Source of the DNA: Eudromia elegans
Taxonomy: Eukaryota; Chordata; Aves; Tinamiformes; Tinamidae
Direction: 5' to 3'
DNA length: 64,000 nt
NCBI GenBank assembly: GCA_003342815.1
Contig: PTEX01000137.1
Coordinates: 662,852 to 726,851 of the forward strand
Below the pieces are notes generated by a model that was given only the letters and a program-made list of their open reading frames with translations, made no database searches and had not been told where the DNA came from. Shown piece by piece: positions 39,150-50,954 of this stretch; position 1 is the stretch's first letter; the number at the start of each line of letters is the position of its first letter. Both the position numbers and the translations under genes were made by a program.

Positions 39150-39607
39150 TCATTCCAGAGCTGCTCTTGTTTTCATTGCGAACAGGAGCTATTCAGATAA
39201 TTACAGACTGACAGAAAGTTTTTCACAGAGACACAGCCCGGGTTACTCTCAAAGAAATGCAATTGCTGCAAGAAAAGTAGCCAGACTGGTGCCGAACACC
39301 TTTCGCAGCGTGCCAGGGGAGGCCGCACGCTCAGGACCAGGCATTGCCCCGCACAGCAACGCCGTCCTTCAGCAGGACGTCACCCGAGCAAAGACCCCTC
39401 CACAGCAACACCAACAGCTGCTGCAGACCCGCACCAACACTGAAAACAAACGGGGAATTCTCACTCCCCATCCGGTTCCAGGCCCCACGCTGCCGCCCGG
39501 CCAAGGAACACCCTCGAGCGCGCTGAGCCTCGCGGGACGGCGCCGGGGCCGCGACCCCGCGCGGGCAGCAGCGACGCGGCGCCGTCACGCAGGAGCGCGC
39601 TCCGCAC

Positions 39608-40287
39608 NNNNNNNNNNNNNNNNNNNNNNNNNNNNNNNNNNNNNNNNNNNNNNNNNNNNNNNNNNNNNNNNNNNNNNNNNNNNNNNNNNNNNNNNNNNNN
39701 NNNNNNNNNNNNNNNNNNNNNNNNNNNNNNNNNNNNNNNNNNNNNNNNNNNNNNNNNNNNNNNNNNNNNNNNNNNNNNNNNNNNNNNNNNNNNNNNNNNN
39801 NNNNNNNNNNNNNNNNNNNNNNNNNNNNNNNNNNNNNNNNNNNNNNNNNNNNNNNNNNNNNNNNNNNNNNNNNNNNNNNNNNNNNNNNNNNNNNNNNNNN
39901 NNNNNNNNNNNNNNNNNNNNNNNNNNNNNNNNNNNNNNNNNNNNNNNNNNNNNNNNNNNNNNNNNNNNNNNNNNNNNNNNNNNNNNNNNNNNNNNNNNNN
40001 NNNNNNNNNNNNNNNNNNNNNNNNNNNNNNNNNNNNNNNNNNNNNNNNNNNNNNNNNNNNNNNNNNNNNNNNNNNNNNNNNNNNNNNNNNNNNNNNNNNN
40101 NNNNNNNNNNNNNNNNNNNNNNNNNNNNNNNNNNNNNNNNNNNNNNNNNNNNNNNNNNNNNNNNNNNNNNNNNNNNNNNNNNNNNNNNNNNNNNNNNNNN
40201 NNNNNNNNNNNNNNNNNNNNNNNNNNNNNNNNNNNNNNNNNNNNNNNNNNNNNNNNNNNNNNNNNNNNNNNNNNNNNNNNNNNNNNN
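39608..40287. other. Assembly gap (680 N)
   Basis: Unresolved bases in the middle of the CpG island, a common failure for very GC-rich promoter DNA in bird assemblies. Any reading frame drawn across it is meaningless. It probably hides the main transcription start sites and first exons. Confidence 1.
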
Positions 40288-40515
40288 CGGGACCCCCGCG
40301 GAGCCCCCGCGCCCGCTGGGGTCGCTGCTCCGCTCCGTGAGGGGCCGGCCGGGCAGCGCCGGGGCCGCCGCGGGGCGGGCGCGGAGGGAGCCCCGTGTTG
40401 GGCTCCCCTTCTTCTTCTTCTTCAGGGAAGGGGGCTTCCCTGCTGGGGGCTGCTCCTGGGGGCTGCTGTTCCTGTTCTCCCCGGGCCATGTTCCCCGCGG
40501 CATGGTGCGCCCCCC

Positions 40516-40664
40516 AGGGAGGGGTCCTCCCTAGGGAAGTGTTCTCCTCAGGCAGATGTTCTCCTCAGAGGGAGATGTTCTCCTTGGAGAGCTGCTCTCC
40601 TCACAGGGAGTTGGTCACTACAAGGAGATGTTCCCCTCAGGGAGGTGTTCTCCTCAGGGAATGG
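40516..40664 (+). repeat. 18-bp GC-rich minisatellite beside the CpG island
   Basis: About eight imperfect head-to-tail copies of an 18-bp unit resembling GATGTTCTCCTCAGGGAG, with units of 17-19 bp. Because 18 is a multiple of three, plus-strand frames across it read as degenerate hexapeptide repeats (for example CSPQRE, CSPHRE, CSPQGG), but nothing suggests these are translated. The array lies at the right shoulder of the island, a typical place for subtelomere-like or promoter-proximal minisatellites in bird microchromosomes. Confidence 0.7.
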
Positions 40665-40801
40665 GCTCTGCCAGACGTTCTCCACGGTGCTGGGCACCAA
40701 GCAGACCTACGTCGTTTGCCTCACTGGATGTCCATTAGCTTAGGCGGTCACATAACCAGCAGAGCCCCTTCAAATTCCCATTTCTGCCTGTCTGCGTGCA
40801 G

Positions 40802-40844
40802 GGGGTGAGAACTGGGAGCCGCACGAGTCCCATGGCGATGTGGG
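40802..40844 (+). other. Candidate 43-nt plus-strand exon
   Basis: Excellent plus-strand acceptor: a branch-like CACATAACC, a pyrimidine tract and TGTCTGCGTGCAG. The donor 43 nt later is GATGTGGG then GTGAGTTGG, also strong. Two of three frames are open; one reads GENWEPHESHGDVG, not recognised. It lies about 0.5 kb right of the gap in the CpG island, where the second exon of a divergent plus-strand transcript would be expected. It might be coding or part of a promoter-associated non-coding RNA. Confidence 0.45.
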
Positions 40845-43800
40845 GTGAGTTGGAGGCAGGCGCAAAGGCCTTGCCAGGGCCTGCCAGACCACCGAAACAC
40901 AGGACTATTGGTTTCCTTTGTCCTTTTCATTGTTCTTGCCCAAGAACACGTGAGAATTCCAAAGCAGCTGGGAACCAGGTTGATCCCAGCGGATTGACGC
41001 ATGCGTTAGGGTAGGTAGGTGCCCGGCTGCAGCAGTAATCACACCGTGGTCAGCGTTTCTCTGTAGGGCTAACTCAGGAACAGGAAACCTTGTTCCTTTA
41101 GGCTGCATTCATCTACACAGCCGTCCCGGGCACTCGGCCCCACAGCAGGTGCAAGGAGGAGATAGCGAGAACGTTCAGAGGAGTCCTGCGCTTTCCTCGC
41201 TCCTGGCACCGCGTGGTAGAGCCTGGAGGAAGCAGGAAATCCTCACCACTCTTCAGCTAGAGAGAGACTTGTTGTGCTCAGACGGGCTTGTGTAAAATGG
41301 AGGCATCACTAAGAAGATGGAGGAAATATAACTCTGCAAACCTCAGCATTGCTAAGTGTTGTAACAAGGGTTCTTGTCCACCTAATAAAAGATACGCACA
41401 ACACTCATGTTTTCTGATAGAAAATGGCCCAAAAGGGAGAATCACTGCTTTCTTCTCCTCCTGCCACTTTTACTTGAGAAAAGCATTTAAGTGAATTGCA
41501 TGGAGAATTCAAGTTGTACTTGTTCAGATTTTATAAAGGGATTTAAAATGTGACAACATGTACTGCATAAAGAAAACGGGGGATCATTTGAACAACATAT
41601 TTAACCTGAGAACTTAAGTAAAGAACACATGAAACCAAATGAGAATTTCTGCGCTATTCAGCTGCATGTATGGAGGTAGAACTATCTTCTCCTCCATGTC
41701 TACATGAACTCTGTGCAGAAAAAGAGCAGAAAATCTGATAATCTGTGGAAACATGCTGAGACAAATCAAAAAACTTTCAAATAACAGGTATTTCACAAAG
41801 AATGCTTTGGAATATCTCACTCTGTCTGCAGCTTTACAGCAGCCTTGTGCTCTAGAGGAGTTGGAGCTGAATACCGAGTGCTCAGTTTGCAACACTGCTG
41901 GGCTTTTTAGCTTCGTGGCAGGCAGAAGTTCTCAATTGCAGGCTAATGATGTGGTGTGGGCACATGCCCTTTGTCTGGTGGTTGTGAATTACTTTGTGCG
42001 GATACATGAAACCCACATCAAACAGCAAACATATATGTCCTTCCAGTCTAATTGAGGATGGCAAAGGACTGGCAAAAAAAGGGCAACATAAGCTGTAGAA
42101 GGGTTAAAAATCTCGAATTTTAAAAATGGTCTTCAAAATATGACTTACCCTGATGCCTTCCCATGCAGTTTGTCCTGTAGTTCAACACTGCTATTTGAAA
42201 ATATCAAAGGCCACCTCTTTCCTTAAGAGGCAGCTGCCTATCTAGACCTTGACAATTCTAATAGATTGAATTCTGATCCTGTGACAAAATGCCCTGTAGA
42301 ACAGGCCTGAGAGAACTGGCTAAGTGAGAAGAAACTAATTGAAATGTTAGGCTTGCTTTTGTTGTGATTGGCATGACACTCTATTGAAACTATTTGTTTT
42401 CAAACATCAGAATGGTTTTTGGTGGGACTTTTGCAATCAGAACTATGCAATCTGTTTAGCAAGAACTCTGTTTTACTCCAGTAAAGAATTGGTTTATCTG
42501 AATTTAGCTTTAGGGGTAGTCTCTGCCATCTCTTGCCAGAGATTTTTCTCTTGTAAACTTAAAACATGATCTGGATACACTATTTCAAATTTACATTTAA
42601 AAAGGAGTAAAAGATTGATTGGATTCTAGGAGCAAGGGAGGAAAGCACAAAGATGCTGCTGAATCTTTTGTTCATAGATGAACCTGGAAAGGAATAAGAG
42701 TATTAAAGAAACATGACTTGGGTCAGACCAACCATCTTAATCCCTGTCAGTTAAAAAGATTATTTTCTCCACATTTTTAATGTATTAGACATAAGCATGT
42801 GTGATTTATGAGGGGAGTCAAAAACATCTGTACTTTGGGGCACAAGTAAATGCTTGTTTAAACAATGGGGCTCCCTGGGGGGCATATAGGAAAGAAATGG
42901 CATTCTTTTGCAAAGAATTCAGTGCTTTTTTGCTCCATGCAGTGTCTTGCTTTGTTTTGAAAAGTACTCTGCAGAAGACACAGTGAGTGATTACAAAAGA
43001 GTCCAGAAACTTTCATCCTGTTGTCACTGGTATGACTATGATCCAGGTTAGCAGAGATAAAATACTGTTATTGCTTACGTGCCTTTGAGTGACCCATATG
43101 AAAAGAATTGGTCATCTTAGTCTCATTGGCAGCCTGCAAGTATCCACATCTTAAAAACATTTGGAACTAGTTGGCAGTCAAGGCCTTGTCTGCGCTCAGG
43201 ATTAGCTCTGATTTCAAGAATTATTGTAGCTTCTGGTACAAACCCACTGTAGATTAAACAGGTTGTGATCTGCACTGACATCTGCACCATTTGATGGCCT
43301 ACACAGGAACTAAGTCTAAATCTTCAGCTGATGAGGCTGAAGGAGATGAACTGGTTTCTGAAGAGTTGCATGCCTTGAATCAATTCTTACAATGTGCTTT
43401 AAAAAACCCTATGATTTGAAACTTTTGGGAAAAAAAAATGTTTGGAAAAAAAGTGTGGAAGCCTATCAGAGGACAACATCTGTAGCACAGTTTTAAGTTC
43501 TTGCCTGCACTGGGTGGAGATTCCTTTCTGTAACCAGATGCTGTGCTCCACATGCATTCATATGATTAGAAACAGGCTTGAAAATAACATCTAACTTTCT
43601 TAGTTAACTTCTCAGACTTCGGTAAGACAGGTCTGCCAGTGAGTGTTGTGTCTGTTCCTTCTCTTAAATCCATAATCTTCAGTCCAGGCATCTCTACACT
43701 AGAGGGACTTTCTTGCCCAGCTTTGGAGCTGACCTCTGTACCCCAGCACAGTCAATACCCCATGACAGAGACGTGCCTCGTTGTTGAACCCAGAGTAAAC

Positions 43801-44947
43801 TGCTCATGTCAGGGAAGAGGCCAGATCAGAGAGGCAGAAATATGTCTGTTCCTGAGAGGTTTCCACATATTGAGAAAGCAGAAAACTTTAAAAATCTACA
43901 TTCCAACTCTTCCTGTCTAAGGCAATGCCAAACTAGAGTGAGGAAGCCCAGAGTGTTTTAAAAGAAAGTGTGAAAAACTCAAAAGCAAGTGTAGAATTTT
44001 AGAAAACAGCCAATGCCCCTGTCCACCTTCAGAAAAGCAGAATGAAAGAGCTCTGGCAGCCATTGCAGCTACCACCGATTTATTTATGAGTTCCTGGAGT
44101 CAATCCAGTGTAATTATGGGCCTGAACTCCAGATCAGATTCACTTGACATTTGAGAAAGTCTGTGGAAAAATAGTAATAATAAACTGATAATAACTGTCT
44201 GTCTCATAAGCAAAAAAAATAACAGGAAGAGGAGAGACAGGTGGGGAGGGAGCATAATCCCCAAAAGGTTTTCTGCTTGTATACCTTCAACCTATACCAC
44301 TGTCTAGGTTCTAGAAGGAGCTTCGGAAAATTTCAAATTAATTCCTGACTCATGTCAGTGCTATTGCAATTACTGCACTGGAAAAAATGAAAACGGAGGG
44401 TGCAAGGGAAGCTGGAATAAGATGGGACAGCAGTTTCTTTTGGTTGAGTAGATAGTTTGTGGCCCGTATGGCATTTATCCAAGCATACTCATCACCTAAA
44501 TTATATTACCATGAAGCTGTTGGCTCTGGAAAAAGATGTTTGGAGAAACTGTGTTGTAGCATGTGATTTATTTTCAAATTCAGACACTCAATGAAAATAC
44601 TCTTTTGTACTTTATTGTGGGTCTCTGGTTCTGTTAGTTCATATCATCAGTATTACACAGATGAATATCAGAGTTAATATACTTTCTCTAAAACATCTGC
44701 AGTCTTGTATCAGGATATATATTCCAGTGTCCAATCCTGTCCTTCTGAATCACCTCACATTATTTTCTACTGAATTCCTATAAGATGGTTTTAGAAAAAG
44801 TCTCTGACTGTCAGAGTTTTCCAGAAAAATAAAAATATTTTCTAAGTAAGGTAAGTTGCTGAATTCTCCTGAATGGAAAAGGCATCTTGTCTGACAAGAA
44901 AGAGATCTGACATTTAGTTTACAGTTGTCTCAAGTATTTTATTTCAG
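40845..44947. other. Gene-free stretch, probably intron of a plus-strand transcript
   Basis: No recognisable exon. The open frame at 43,639-43,920 has no family similarity and no strong flanking splice site. Composition becomes T/G-rich on the plus strand compared with the region left of the island. Confidence 0.5.
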
Positions 44948-45189
44948 TTGATGGAATTGAATTGCAAGTTATGACTGAATGTTTGGCAAAGCAAGGAACA
45001 GTTATTTACATTTATGCTGCACCTGAACAACATATTATGTGTTTTTATTACCTAGGTTTTAAGACCTATCACCTACACAGGCACGATTGTAAAGGAGTTC
45101 ATATGTGTGAAATTAATTCCCCAGGGAAGCCTTCCCACTGGCTGCCTTCATCGAACAGCAACAACCAAATGTCAGATGCCTGGGAATGA
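44948..45189 (+). CDS. Candidate plus-strand terminal coding exon, unidentified
   Basis: A good acceptor (CTCAAGTATTTTATTTCAG) is followed, after two bases of a split codon, by 79 open codons plus a TGA at 45,187-45,189. The frame is moderately rich in aromatic, His and Cys residues (for example YIYAAPEQHIMCFYYLGF). No donor closes it, so it would be a last coding exon. The frame is open for about 15 codons upstream of the acceptor too, which weakens the case. I recognise no domain. A chance frame in AT-rich DNA is the main alternative. Confidence 0.22.
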
Positions 45190-47770
45190 GGACCGAGCAC
45201 AGTAACACTAGCCAGTGTCTGGAAGAAAAGGAGCCCTGGATGAACGAATTGGATTATTGGCCCACAGCGTGTCACCTTCAAGTGATCTGTTTTACTGTGC
45301 TCAGCTAACTTCTCACTTCACGCACAGCACAGAGCAAATAGCTCCAATTCTGAAAGGGAAAGCAAATTGAAGAATGAGTGGCCAAGGTTGCATGCAGAGC
45401 AAGTTCAGTTCTCAAGTATCCAGTGAAGGTATCCTGCTTTTGGTTAAGTCACAGGTTGAAGTGATTTAGTCTAGGTTTTTCAGCCCATTCTCTGCGGTCT
45501 GACAATGGCATCAGACATTTCTCCTCAGAAATGATATGTAGAGTTGAAGTTTTATAACATATAAAACTTTTTAAAAAATATTATTTAACTCTTTTATTTA
45601 ACTTCTTTCTGTGACATTTACGTAACACTTCAGGTTATTGTATTATTTCTTGGTTCCCTCATTTATAAATATATGTTTCTTAGTTCTTGAGGAGGTGATC
45701 TGTCAGTGTGATGCTTTGGTATAAGGTCAATAATAACTATAATACACAGGAATTACATTTGTTTTGTACTTGTTGTATTTTTCTTAGCTGCTGTGCATCT
45801 GATTTTCTCTAGGCATGTCCTTTTTCTAATATGTTTCTGGGAGTTTTCTTGGGGCAGAATGTGAGAGTGACCACGCTTGTCTGGATCAGTCTCATCCCGA
45901 TAGCAGCTCTGCCTGGGCTGCTGGGTAGCTGGAAGTCCCAGACACGTTCACTGTGTGCAGATCAGCTCCCACAGCAATATGTGCAATGCTCCCACAAAGT
46001 GTGCGACCTCCTGAGCATATGCCGTCCAGATGAATCATGCAGTGCCTAGTAAAGCTAGTAAAACTATGCAAAGACAGATTAACTATATAATTTATGCACT
46101 GTATGTCTGATGCTTTGACATGGTGGGCTCACAGTTACTTTCTATTCTGCAGATGCTCCTACATTTCTATCTAATAATGCTTGGGCAGGAATCCATTGAC
46201 TTCTTATTTATTTGTTTGCATGTCTCCCAATGCTGAGACACAACCTGGAAATAACTAATTTTGTGGGACATTAGTTAATAAAATTCTGTAAGGATCTGTC
46301 ATGGCTGGTCGCTGTGTTTGTATCCAAACCACTGAACTCAGTGGAATGCTGGAGCACAGGAATATTGGAGTCACACTGAATAAAGCTTTCAGCTTCTGGC
46401 AGCATCTGAAGAACATCAAGGAACAGTTGAAAGCCTAGGTAAACACCCTTCAGGAGCCCGGCTGGCATTGCTGGATGTGTTTCAGCTCAGTGGGCTTGTC
46501 TGCTACAGAGCTTGTTTCACAAATTCAGAATATTTGCCCTCACATGGAGATCATAGTTATTAAAACAAATAGTGCTTCTAGAATATGTGAGTTTTTGAAC
46601 TCACTTCCTCTCCTCTGAAGCAGCTACCATTCAGGAATAAAATAAATTATAGACGATACAAAGCTGTCATTCTATAATGACAAAAAGCATTGCCTCAAAA
46701 CCAGAAATCCCTGTTATATACCATAGAGTTTGTTTTCCGTGATGATTTCATGAGTTCCAAAGGAACTTAATGTTCAGCCTCTAGAAGTACACTCCTCCCT
46801 TGACAATAGTGGACTTAAGTGCATCCAAGAGACCTTGGAAAGGTAGAAATCTCCTGTGTGGTCAGTGGTACCATCATTCACCCATTCTGTGACTGTGTCG
46901 TAGAATTGAAAACAACCATCTAAAATGTTAATGACTTGGACATATAGATTTATGCAAGGGTCATAAAAGAACTTCGTTACACTTCCAGGCTTCATCCGAA
47001 TGGCACGAATTTGAGCCTATCTGAATTCGCATGCAGGGCTCCTCCCACATGGAAACCCCTGCAGATTCCAGTCCTTGCTTTACATCCTTGCACTCGTGTA
47101 GTTGGGCTTGTCAGTTTATCTTCTTGTCCACATATGACCCCAACTTCTGTTTCCATACAGATGTTTTTCTGCATGGTTGTGTTTGTATTTCTAACACTGC
47201 AGTGGAGTATTCAAATTACAAATGGTGGTGCATACAGAAATACAAGTACTTTGAGCAGCCCACTGGCTCAGTCTTACATGCATTAGTCCTTATAAAAGGA
47301 CTTGCAAACACCTGCACTTAGAGCTTTAACTACTTCCGTGCATGCAACATTTGATTGCTTGTATAGAATAGTATGTGTATAGAGTAGGCTCACTGGGAGC
47401 CTTTTGGCTGCAGAACTGCTTGACTATAGAAAAAAAAAATGCCTTGCACTACTCTGGAGTAATGTGGGGGTTTTTAAATATTTTAAATAGAAATATTTTT
47501 GAACAAGGTACATATAAGAGGCCGATAGTATTTGGGAACAGAAGTCTAATTTTATCTACAAAAACAGTATGGGAAGAATCAGAAACAGTAAACATCTAAT
47601 TTTAATATTTTTAAATGACATTTGACTTTGGGAGTGGCATTTCAGTTTAAAATTTGTTCTTTTTTTTTTCCCCCCCAAAGATTCACTAAATGGTTAAATA
47701 AATCTAAGCATGAAATGTCATGTCTTGGAAAAAATCCAACTATGAAAGTTTAGATTTTTTTTTTTTTCAG
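45190..47770. other. Gene-free stretch
   Basis: Nothing recognised. AT-rich patch at about 45,555-45,605. Open frames near 46,270 and 47,010 lack similarity or splice context. Confidence 0.5.
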
Positions 47771-47977
47771 TGCAGCTCAGCGAGCCAGAAATCCAGAACC
47801 CATTTGGCTCTATGGGCTACCTCTGGCCTTCACTCAAAGACCCATGAAGAGGACGAGCCTTGGTCTCTCCAGCTGCAGTTAGAAGCATTTTGCTGTAAAA
47901 CCAGCAGATGGAAGTGGACAATCCCGGATGAAGCACTAGCAACAGCAGTTCAGTGGTTGCACTCCTGTGCTGCTTGA
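47771..47977 (+). CDS. Candidate plus-strand terminal coding exon with T13 acceptor
   Basis: A run of 13 T (47,755-47,767) ends in CAG, a textbook acceptor on the plus strand. It is followed by 68 open codons and a TGA at 47,975-47,977. The peptide begins CSSASQKSRTHLAL and is hydrophilic with several Trp and Cys; no motif is recognised. Base composition is more balanced than in the flanks, as expected of coding sequence. No donor is seen, and I find no clear AATAAA within the next 200 bases. It may be the last exon of the plus-strand transcript from the CpG island, an exon of a non-coding RNA, or chance next to a T-run. Confidence 0.27.
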   Translation, partial: CSSASQKSRTHLALWATSGLHSKTHEEDEPWSLQLQLEAFCCKTSRWKWTIPDEALATAVQWLHSCAA

Positions 47978-50905
47978 AAACAGGCTTCCAGCCGTGACCC
48001 AATGACAAATATTTGAAGATATGTGAGAACAACAGCCTTTTAAAATAATCCCTCTCAAATCTTCATAGCTGCCAAGGTCACACAAACATTCAGTATGAAT
48101 CATCTTAGCACTCCCAGGAAAAGTTCTTACGGTCTTTCATTAGGACCCTGCAACTTAGTAAGTCATTCTTTATTTATTTTCCCTCTTAGGCTAATATATT
48201 AGCAACAGATATAAGAGGAACTAGAAAAAAACAGAAAACAACAAAGTGGAGATACTTCTTAGAGGCAATCCACAGCAAAGCAAATACAGGACTGTAGAAG
48301 GCAAAACCAGAGCTTAGAATGACTTCTGTCTACAATGAGGAAAATATTTGTAATCTCACTTGCCATGTTTGTTCTCAAAAGAGCTGTGTGGAACCATCCT
48401 CCTCCAAGCCAGCATATTCACGTGTCATCTGTGTGAAATAAAGATCCCATTTTTGGCTTGCCTAAAGCAACTTCTCAGAGAAATAGAATAAGGTTATTTG
48501 AATAGGGAAGCCCTAATTTAAACAAGCCACACTCTGTACAATCTCAGGGCTTTTTCAGCAAACGCAATTCAGGAAGGAACAAAAAGACTAAACAGAGATG
48601 TTTTGTCCCCTGATAAAACCCCCTACCTCTTTTAGAGCAAAATAAAACTTTCAAGGCAGGAATTTAATAGATTTTATGAAGTAACTTCCTCTTTATTACC
48701 AAGTGATATGGCGAGTAGTTACTGGCAGTTACTCTTTTTGTATGTTTATATTGTGAACCTTCTTATGAAAGACATGTTCAGGCTCAATGTGTTGTGTAAT
48801 GGAAATACTGTCTTTAGTGCAAATAATTGATTTTGCTAATGCTCTTTTAAATTCACTGGGCATTTACAGTATGACTCCTAAATAGCAAGATTAGTCAGAA
48901 AATGTAGCATGGGCCATCATCTACACCTCACAGCCAAAAAATGGAGGTTAGGAGGACATTCAGTTGAAAACTTAAGCTCTGAATACACACGGTTTAATTT
49001 GCGTGAGAAACACTGCACACATTTCTGAAGAGATCCATTATTTTATAAGCAGCAAGGCACACGGTACGACACAGATTTTAAAAGGCACGCTGGTAAGTTC
49101 CTTAGCAGTGCTTGCCAAAACCTCACACGCAGCTTCTCCCCCACTCCCACACAGGGTTTGCTCCCAAAGACTTGTATCTCATAGTCAGCAAGAATAAATG
49201 AAAAAAATTAATAATTCCATTTCTGATAGTGTTTCAAAGAAAAGAATCTTTGACAGTGACCATTTTGCAAAGACCATTTTGTTTAGTGGCAAACACATTC
49301 TGTGGTATGAAAATACCTCAAATCAAGGCATTTCTTTCTGCCTTGTACCTTGTTTATTTATTTGTATAGGCCCCAACTGAACATATCAATGCGTTCTTGT
49401 AGAATATGATAGAAATAGAGAGAGAGTTTAAATTAAGCTTATACTGAAGCAATGTACCAGATATGGATGCTGCATATGCTGAGCTCACAGTCCAGGACAA
49501 GTTGTGATTGTCATGGATGATGGCTAAATTTGTTGGTACTTGAAGCTACATTTTTGCTTCTCTTTTTCTTCAGTTATTTGGAGGGTCAAGCAAGAACTCT
49601 AACAGCCTAAAGAAAGCTGGAATACAACAGGGTCTGGAATAAATTCCCCTGCACTGATGTGCTCCAAAGTGCTTCTGGTTGCTGCAGTTGGAGGTGAGCA
49701 AGGAGCACCTTTTTCTTGACCTCTCTGGAGACCAATTGCATTAGCTGTGAACCTGTCATCTTGCTGTGAGTGGGGAAGAGCCAGAGCAGAACCAAATTAA
49801 ACTGAAAAAGATTTTCAAAGCCTCTATGAGCTTGGTGTCACGGAAAGGACGTGAGCAGTGGGCTGCTGAACTGCATTTTGAGACCTCTCTCCTACTCTAA
49901 AGAAATGATATGCAAGGAACAAGGCAATGGAAAACCTAGCTCTTAAATTATCCTTCATTAAATGCAAAATGCTTGCATTTTAGCCAATTAAAATATCTCA
50001 TGTGTTTAAATAATCTGTAAATCTAGGGTCTTGGAGTATGTCCAAAAGCAATGAAAAATGCCAGTGCTTGCAGCAGAGTGGTCACAAGTCGAGTAATACT
50101 AAATGTGCCGTACAGGGCTATATAGTGAACACATTTGAGTGGGGTTGCTTGTAGGTTAGTAGATTTGGCCTTGCTTGGGTAGGCTTAGCTCACTTCGTTG
50201 GAAGCTGCACCCTCTTACGTTAGAGTTGGATCTTGTGCCTTACTTCTGTGGTTTCCTATACCAAGCATATATATAACCAGTTTTATACTCAGATCTTGAA
50301 TCCTATAGCCTTCTTAAACATTTTCACTAAAAAAAAATCCCAAATAACAAATACAAAAAATATTTTGAATAGAATTATATTTGATTATTTCATAGCTGTG
50401 CATAAAAGTACTCTGAAAATGTTTTATTTTAGCATGGCAGCACTGAGAAAAGCAGTGAACGATTCCATTTCTCCTCAACAGTGCTGGTGACTACGAATGC
50501 GTGGGTGTCACGGTGCTGCATGTGTGCAGGTCATCAGATGAAGAAACATGATTAGGGAAAAGTTGAGAAAACATAGGAAGCCTTTAATTACATAATGAGG
50601 GTGTTTCTGCAGGATCTCCAAGTTTTTTAATGATGCCAAAGAGGAGAATGTGTAACAAATTGTCTCATGGAGGGGTGGCAAGGATTATGCAAGTCTGTTC
50701 TTCAGACATCCAGAGTTGTCTGATCTTCAACTCCTTCATGAAGGTCTGTTCCTGAGCACAAATGAGGGGGCTTGAAAGTTGCTGCAGACTTTGATTCCTG
50801 TTCTGTGTTACAGGGTGACCTTTCTGTGTGTTCAGAGTGGCACAAGAGAGCACCGTGCTACCCCCCTGCTAACAGCTCCTCCAGCTGAGGATGCTTTGGT
50901 TGCAG
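47978..50905. other. Gene-free stretch
   Basis: No supported exon. An isolated plus-strand donor (ACGCTG then GTAAGTTCC) occurs near 49,091 without a convincing acceptor upstream. Otherwise plain non-coding sequence. Confidence 0.5.
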
Positions 50906-50954
50906 ATCAGGAGGAGGTGCCAGGCCAGGCTTCACTCCAACCCCATGGAGACAG
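50906..50954 (+). other. Candidate 49-nt plus-strand exon
   Basis: A moderate acceptor (GATGCTTTGGTTGCAG) and a donor (GGAGACAG then GTAAAC) bound a purine-rich 49-nt segment starting ATCAGGAGGAGG. The GGAGGAGG string resembles an exonic splicing enhancer. It is in the same orientation as the exon candidate at 40.8 kb. Coding status is undecidable. Confidence 0.25.

Larger units (their letters stand above)
38890..40520. promoter_or_regulatory. CpG island promoter, probably bidirectional
   Basis: G+C and CpG climb steadily from 38,890 and peak against both edges of the assembly gap (39,608-40,287), where runs such as GCGCGG, CCGGGG and GGGGCGGG (Sp1-like) cluster. This is the strongest promoter signature in the window. 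Splice-like exons lead away on both sides: minus-strand donors at 38,901 and 38,501 to the left, and a plus-strand exon at 40,802 to the right. The composition of the flanks also changes direction here. The core promoter and first exon or exons are presumably in the missing bases, so the gene cannot be named. Confidence 0.75.

Noticed and set aside
39331-40503. Minus-strand frames of 390 and 342 codons across the same gap
   Set aside because: Artefacts of translating N and GC-rich sequence.
38893-40743. 616-codon plus-strand open frame across the CpG island
   Set aside because: More than a third of it is the 680-base run of N, and the rest is CpG-rich DNA in which several frames on both strands are open. 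No domain, no coding bias and no splice logic.
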